A stretch of 64,000 nt of DNA from Agarophyton chilense (taxonomy: Eukaryota; Rhodophyta; Florideophyceae; Gracilariales; Gracilariaceae): positions 1-64,000 of the forward strand of contig JARGXX010000013.1 in the NCBI GenBank assembly GCA_030374765.1, written 5' to 3'. Shown piece by piece: positions 58,763 to 64,000 of this stretch (positions within the stretch are counted from its first letter, which is position 1; the number at the start of each line of letters is the position of its first letter). The notes beneath the pieces were generated by a model. It made no database searches and had not been told where the DNA came from. It was given only the letters and a program-made list of their open reading frames with translations. A program made the translations under genes and the position numbers.

Positions 58763-59485
58763 TCAGGTGAAGCACCACTCGCTGTTCCGCCGATATCGGC
58801 TCCCATCCCTCGTGGGCAGGAAAAAGAAGAGGTATCGCCTTTTGTCGTGGTGCAAGCACCATCGTCCACCGAACAGCGGTCAGAATCGGATAAACCGAAG
58901 GAAGTTCATCCATGAATGGAATTGAGAAGTAGCAAGAAGTACGCTTCTATGGAACCTGGAAAACAGGATAGCTCTTTATCTGAGAAAGGTTCTCAAAGAA
59001 TGAGTACACTGACCCTGCGGGCAGAACGAGAGTTAGTCGACGAGCGAACGCTTAGCGACGCTGAGACTGCTAACACAGAGACGCTTGGGTCAGCCCTAAG
59101 GCATTTCAAACCTGTTAACAGGAGTCTCGCGCCAACAGCGAAAGCATTGGGAAACGCCCAGGAATATGGTATGGATCGCATATGTGAACATGGCGATCAT
59201 GAAGATACTAGAGAATTACTGTATTGAGTCCGTTGGTACGGTTTTCCTCCGGAAGCGGATACGTGGGAACCTATAGCTTATATCCCCCGTTCGCAACTCG
59301 TGCGATATCATCGACGCATGCGATTACCACTCCCCAGGGAGATCGACTCCTCGATAGTCGACCTCATGGGCACATCACATTTCCAAGTATGGGCTACAAA
59401 GGTAGTAAAAACTCGAAAGGCGAGAAGAAAACAAGAAATCATGAACAGGAAACGTGAAGACACGCAAGCAAAGGACATTTACTGA
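58763..59485 (+). pseudogene. Ty3/gypsy family C: C-terminal tail with chromodomain
   Basis: The same phase continues with stops at about 58760, 58916 and 59225. A Ser/Glu-rich linker leads to a chromodomain near 59170-59300: a decayed first strand, then VRWYGFPPEADTWEP and IPRSQLVRYHRR. TGA at 59225 stands directly before the VRWYG core. A lysine-rich tail ends at 59485. Confidence 0.78.
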
Positions 59486-59500
59486 TTGTCACTTAGGACA

Positions 59501-59615
59501 AACTCGAGAAGCGAGAGTAAGGATTGAAGAACTGGAGAAGCGACAAGAAGAATTGAAGAACTCAAGAAGCGAGAAGAAGAAGTTAAGAACTCGAGAAGCG
59601 AGAAGAGATGAAGAC
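59501..59615 (+). repeat. Four tandem 29 bp purine-rich units
   Basis: Units begin AACTCGAGAAGCGAGA at 59501, 59530, 59559 and 59588, with a degenerate unit near 59410. The array lies between the chromodomain frame and the antisense block. On its minus strand it is pyrimidine-rich. Confidence 0.85.
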
Positions 59616-59716
59616 TAGAAGATAAGAAAAGAACGTGAAGACACGAAGTCACCGGAGTTTTATTGATATCAGGATACCACCGCAAGGGTGTTGACTAGGA
59701 TTCTTTTCTAGGATCA

Positions 59717-61543
59717 TCAAAGAGACGTGCGAGCACGCAGGTTCGCAAGAAGCTGTGCGCGATCACCCTCAACTGGGTCCACGGGAAAGCCCGCGTCTAA
59801 GAGGAACTGCCTCAGTGGATCCAAGCCTGGATCTTCGACCGGCACTGCACTCGGTTGTTGGGTAAACCCATGACAGTACTCTTGAGCAACTCCCGACGCT
59901 GCGGATTGATCGACGGAAGTCGCTACGCCTGCCAGCTCTGGCTCGTCCTCGTAACCGAGTTCAGCCTCAGCTCCCGGCGCTTCCTCATACGGTTCCTCTC
60001 CGTTCTCGGATGGAGTACCATTGTACACGTATCCACTAAGCTGGTTCGGTGGCAAGTCACGCGGGTTCTCCCGAAGAAAGCGAGCCTGCTCGGAGGTGAT
60101 CAACTGGCGCGTCCATGGGTCGTACCAAACGAAATCTCCAGCACTTGCTGTTCATCCAGGAGAATGGTCGTAGTGTCTTGCACGGGTTCCGCGAGCGGAT
60201 TGATCAGCTGGCACTCCAGACCAATCGAAACTGTCGATCAAATCCACAAGATGGAGGAAGTCGGCATGGTTCGCACGGGATCCCAGGACAAGGGAAAGAT
60301 CGAGTTCTCTCGCATACTTTCGCGCTGTGGGCGACATGTACCAAACTCTAAAGGTATCATAAGCATCCCACAGGAGAAACACGGCCATCTTGGCGATTAA
60401 CTCGGTATAAACCACCGTCCAATATCCCGAGAACGGGTCGTTAACCAACGCGGACCCGATGTAGGAGATCACCGGTGGGAGCTCCACAGGGCAACCACGA
60501 GGACTCTCGATCGCCGCCCAAAGTTCCGGAATACCGATGTAGCGCCCGAAGTGCGCGTTCCGCCGGATGCGGTGAATCTCGATCATTTGATACGGTACCA
60601 AATAGCCCAAACGTGATCGGGTACGACGTTCTCAACGGGGATAATCCCAATAGGGAATGTCACGCTTTCGAAGGAAGCGGAACTCCGCACGCAGAAGAGG
60701 TTGCTGAAAGCAGAGAGCTGCATCACGCACACCGCGCACACCGTGCCAACAGCTATCATCGACTTCAACGAGTGTCTCGATATACGAGTAACCGTCACCG
60801 TCGGTACGGGCTCTCCAGGTATCAAGTTCCCAGTCCTGTGGGAGGAGAACGGTACTGATGAATCGGTGGAGACGCTGGTAAATCAGCTTGATGAACCGCG
60901 TACGGGCTTTGGACAAGGTTTCCGTTGAATGTCGCGCAATCGCGTTGTCTGGCAAAGCAATATGGCTCGCCCAGTCGTCGCAATAAATCGCGTGTTCCGG
61001 AATACCGTTAGGGAAGTACCCACCGTGTACATACTGTTGTATCAACGCGTCATTGCGGATAGCAACTGGATCAAACCAGGGCGCTTGCGCGAAAAGTTCA
61101 ACGTTGTCGACAGGATCTCGTCCATAGAAACCCGCAGGGTGCGGGTAGCTCCGCTGAATACGACGAGAAGGAGCTCGAATCACACCCGCAGAGGCGACTT
61201 AAACCGCGTTCCGCATCGGAGCCACGGTTGGCTGAGGTAACGGTACCGACCGGAATCCGGTGTACGGTGTGGGGAACGAACGGTATGGACCGAGTTGAAC
61301 AGTAGGCTGCGACGCAGAACCAGCAGTGTTGGACGGAGCCCCGGAAGGTACATCCTCAGAGGAGGGCTGAAACGGGTTGGACCCGGCGTTCGGATCCATC
61401 GCGAGAGATCGAGCTGAAGAGCGATGCGGAACAGAATGCTGTTGAGAACTGTAGGAGTTGGTTGAGCGGCGAGGAATTCGTGTTGACGATAAGTACCCGG
61501 AACACCGGTCCGACTGCATAAAAACGCTTCTTGCGTCCCCCAT
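59717..61543 (-). pseudogene. Accessory family member D, antisense in gypsy family C
   Basis: One phase is open for 609 codons from ATG 61543 to 59717, with three stops: TAA 61199, TGA 60632 and TGA 60152. The start is Ser/Pro-rich with FRSVPLPQPT. The b-like part has AQAPWFDPVAIRN, YFPNGIPEHAIYCDDW and LLRAEFRFLR. The a-like part has LPPVISYIGS and the hydrophobic YWTVVYTELIAKMAVFLLW. An internal shift near 60160 is possible. It occupies the same place and orientation as the block in copies A/B (after the chromodomain, before the polypurine tract), although the pol proteins differ clearly. The ATG lies 24 bases from the LTR. Function is unknown. Confidence 0.75.
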
Positions 61544-61555
61544 GGTTCGCGCTTA

Positions 61556-61565
61556 ACGAGGGGGG
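61556..61565 (+). promoter_or_regulatory. Polypurine tract, gypsy family C
   Basis: ACGAGGGGGG precedes the LTR start TGTAGTATTC at 61568 by two bases. It fixes this LTR as a 3' LTR of a + strand element. Confidence 0.72.
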
Positions 61566-61567
61566 TA

Positions 61568-62228
61568 TGTAGTATTCTACTATGTCGGGGAATCCGATAT
61601 GTTGGTTTTTCGCGAAGTCGCGGCTGGAACTCATAAGTGAGTGATGTCATCAAACTTTTGTTATGAAACGGCACACCGCGTAGGATGCCTAGAGGCAGAA
61701 TGTCTTAGTGGGACACTTGGTATCACGAGTGGAGTGGCTTGCAACGGCGCATATAGTGGCGATCCACGTGGCTGGTTTACTACCCTTTGTAGCTACACGT
61801 CCATTAGGGGCCATACCCATACAGTGATTTGGCTAAGTGGCTGACCACTGGGTATTATTTATATATTTATTTGGGCACTCACCCTGGCACACAGTATATA
61901 TTGTACCAGAGGTGAGCGCCGACTCCAAGTAAAGGAGACAACATGGGCATCATGACTATTCTGTTCCTCGCTTAGGATTCCTTAACCGGAGATCCGGACG
62001 AGCTATAATAGATAGTCAGCCCCCAACCACTTCACGAGCCGTCTCTTACTTACGTTCCATCAACGTTTTACAGTTGCACTGTTCACCCTCGCTGGCGAGT
62101 AGTGGCCTTACACCCCACTTCCAGCTCGCTGGTGTTGTAGCTCTACCACCCATTTTCTTTCGAGCGACCCATGGGCAGTCCGAACGCTGTCGCAGGTGTC
62201 TGCTCTCTCCGTTAGAGCGGATACTACA
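61568..62228 (+). repeat. 3' LTR of gypsy family C (661 bp)
   Basis: It begins TGTAGTATTC and ends GGATACTACA, and is the reverse complement relative of the solo LTRs at 13521-14236 and 48267-48981. A TATA-like TATATATT is at 61895-61902. The right flank ATACC does not recur at a matching left end inside the window, because the 5' part of the element is gone. Confidence 0.88.
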
Positions 62229-62266
62229 ATACCGCTATGCGGGTTACCGTAAATACGCGCGTCAAG

Positions 62267-63513
62267 ATGGCGTCTAAAGCCGTGACAGCGGGTTTTCAAA
62301 AACTTGAGTTCCCTCAAATAGAATCCGAAGACAGCGCTTTCAGCAATTCGAAATTCTCCGTTCTTTCCAACTACCATCCAGCGATGCCGCCGTTCGACGA
62401 TTACAACTGCATCCCGTAGGCACCGAATTCCTCGGGAAATAACAACCCGAGTGAAATGGGGGCTTTCACTGGCTCCAATACTGCGCCGCTTCCCCAATCG
62501 CCTAGGTCGAATATCTCCGCATAGAACTCTTCAGTCCCTTCCCCTTGGGGTCTATCAGTCCCAGTGGTTATGTTTCCCGTGAGCTCCTCATGGCCAGGGT
62601 TTCTATTCAGAATGCGGACATATAAGCCAGGGCTCCGTGGTTCCATCCTGAGACGCTTAACAACTCCACGTTGATCAACTCCTTTTTGGAGGATGGTATG
62701 CTACCCGAGGACATTCCTGTTGCCGTCGTATTATCCTTCGAATGGAGAGCGCACATTGCGGTGGACCCTCAATATCTACTCCGAAGGAAGAATGAAACAA
62801 TGGACAATGTGCGCGTCGTCTTGGCGAGGATCGCTTTTCAGCGTCACCACCGATCCCTAAACGAGGTACCGTTCGAACCGGAGGGCACTGTCAACGTGGC
62901 CTTTTTCCGTACTCGCGGCGAAGCTTTGTAAGGAGAGAACATGTTGGAGTTATTCAGTGCTCCCTCCCAGGGTCCAACTTCAGGAGTTTCAACCATAAAC
63001 CTCTGTTGGGGTCGTCCAATCCTCCGTGCGGAGTTTCGCTACTTGAGGTGGTTCCCACAACAGGTTTTATATCGCATGATCCGCTTAAAGCGGCGAGCAC
63101 GCTCCCGATTCGGGTACCTGTGTAACTACAGTATCATCTTTTCCTTCTCCTTCGAGGTCTCCTCTCTCGAGGTTTCTTCTTCTCCTACTTCATCTTTTCC
63201 TTCGAAATCTCCTCTCTCTCGGTTGCGGTTAACCCACATGGGTGCGCTCCACACATGGAGGTACAGTGCTTTTTTCCTTGCGGTGATATGCTGTTACATT
63301 CGCGCTCGCAAAGTGCTCGAGGGGTTCCCAAGTTTCTTCTTCGAAGGATTATCCGTACCAGCGTACGCAGTAAAGAATCTCTCCATCGGAGTCATAACTG
63401 CATTCGATAAGTCGATCAACCTCGAACTCTTGTGGGTAGACTTCTCTTTCTACCGCCATCCTTGGTGTTCTCGTCTGTATCTGTCCCCTTTTTGGGGTTC
63501 TGTTTTTCGTTAA
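62267..63513 (+). pseudogene. Accessory family member E
   Basis: ATG 62267 opens a Ser/Pro-rich start in one phase, and the main body is in the next phase from about 62560. ARAPWFHPETLNN and MLPEDIPVAVVLSFEWRAH align with member D (AQAPWFDPVAIRN, YFPNGIPEHAIYCDDW). RPILRAEFRYLR aligns with QPLLRAEFRFLR. After a TAA at 62929 the phase continues without a stop from b-like into a-like sequence (KRRARSRFGYLCNY, LSVPAYAVKNLSIGVI). It begins 39 bases right of the LTR and reads away from it. No function is assigned. Confidence 0.7.
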
Positions 63514-64000
63514 AGCGTTAAACCGAGCTTCCCAGGGGAGTTTCCACGGATTGTGGTGGCTACAGTTCGTCGTGGAGACGCGAATCCAACTTTGGATTTA
63601 GCGTAGTCCGCGGAGAAGTTCCGGTACCTTCTGAAAGGTATGCGAAATGTACGCGGATAAAGAGTAGGTCCCCCAAGATTCGTTGGGTAACGTCGGAAAG
63701 ACGACGAGTTGAACACGAGATTGACTCGGCTCCCGTTTCAGGTGACCATTCCGACGGTGAAGCTCGACGTACGGCATGTGCTGTTTTGGGGCGGCGGTTT
63801 TGCCCATACGTGTACGTGTGCAAATGAATCTTATTAGGTCAACCCCACACATGTACGGATGCAAACCAATCTTATTGGGTCAAACTCAAACGCGCCATTG
63901 CACGGGCGTTTGACTGGCTGAGATTCGTTGTGCACTACAGTGTCATGCTTTCCTGCGCGTGCAGTACAGTACCGTACCGTGCGACTTATCGAGATTTCTA
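63514..64000. other. No recognised gene; short direct repeat
   Basis: Possible C-terminal remains of member E fade out here. A unit near 63820-63890 is repeated once (TGCAAATGAATCTTATTAGG and TGCAAACCAATCTTATTGGG). Nothing else was seen. Confidence 0.4.

Noticed and set aside
1-64000. Bacterial or phage origin, operons, CRISPR
   Set aside because: Gene content is LTR retrotransposons with a eukaryotic half-tRNA-Met primer site and chromodomains; no spaced short repeats or bacterial gene clusters occur.

Overview
The window is eukaryotic nuclear DNA made almost entirely of decayed, nested LTR retrotransposons, with one intact host-type gene. No bacterial operons, rRNA, tRNA or CRISPR arrays were seen. 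The copia element resembles, from memory of its RNase H and RT motifs, copia groups described from marine organisms and red algae. The one clear host gene is intronless and encodes a secreted von Willebrand A domain protein. Together these suggest a repeat-rich alga, possibly a red alga, but this is inference.

Layout. Positions 1-26056 (copy A) and 34717-55710 (copy B) are one block of about 21 kb present twice in the same orientation, with a few differences per 100 bases. Each copy holds: (i) a Ty3/gypsy chromovirus-like element (A 1-10845, B 34253-45553) with gag, protease, RT, RNase H, integrase and a chromodomain-like tail on the + strand, plus an antisense block of one reading frame near the 3' LTR; (ii) unrecognised minus-strand reading frames; (iii) an older gypsy element whose integrase is split by a solo LTR flanked by GAAAT duplications; (iv) a gag-like frame and an integrase-like frame between inverted repeats. 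Copy A alone carries a 5083 bp Ty1/copia element (16606-21688); copy B keeps the single AGTCT target site.

Between the copies, 26057-34252 holds the vWA gene (26609-27340), about 2.6 kb with no recognisable gene, and two more gypsy ruins (29933-31530 and about 31860-33160). After copy B, 55711-63513 holds another gypsy family: a truncated accessory frame fused to RT, RNase H, a shortened integrase, a chromodomain, an antisense accessory frame, a polypurine tract, an LTR of the same family as the solo LTRs, and a further accessory frame.

The most interesting signal is the accessory protein family. It occurs antisense to pol in two clearly different gypsy families (copies A/B and 59717-61543), and as two more copies at 55711-56948 and 62267-63513. 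Each copy reads as one broken frame, and the copies share weak but ordered protein similarity. I do not recognise the protein.
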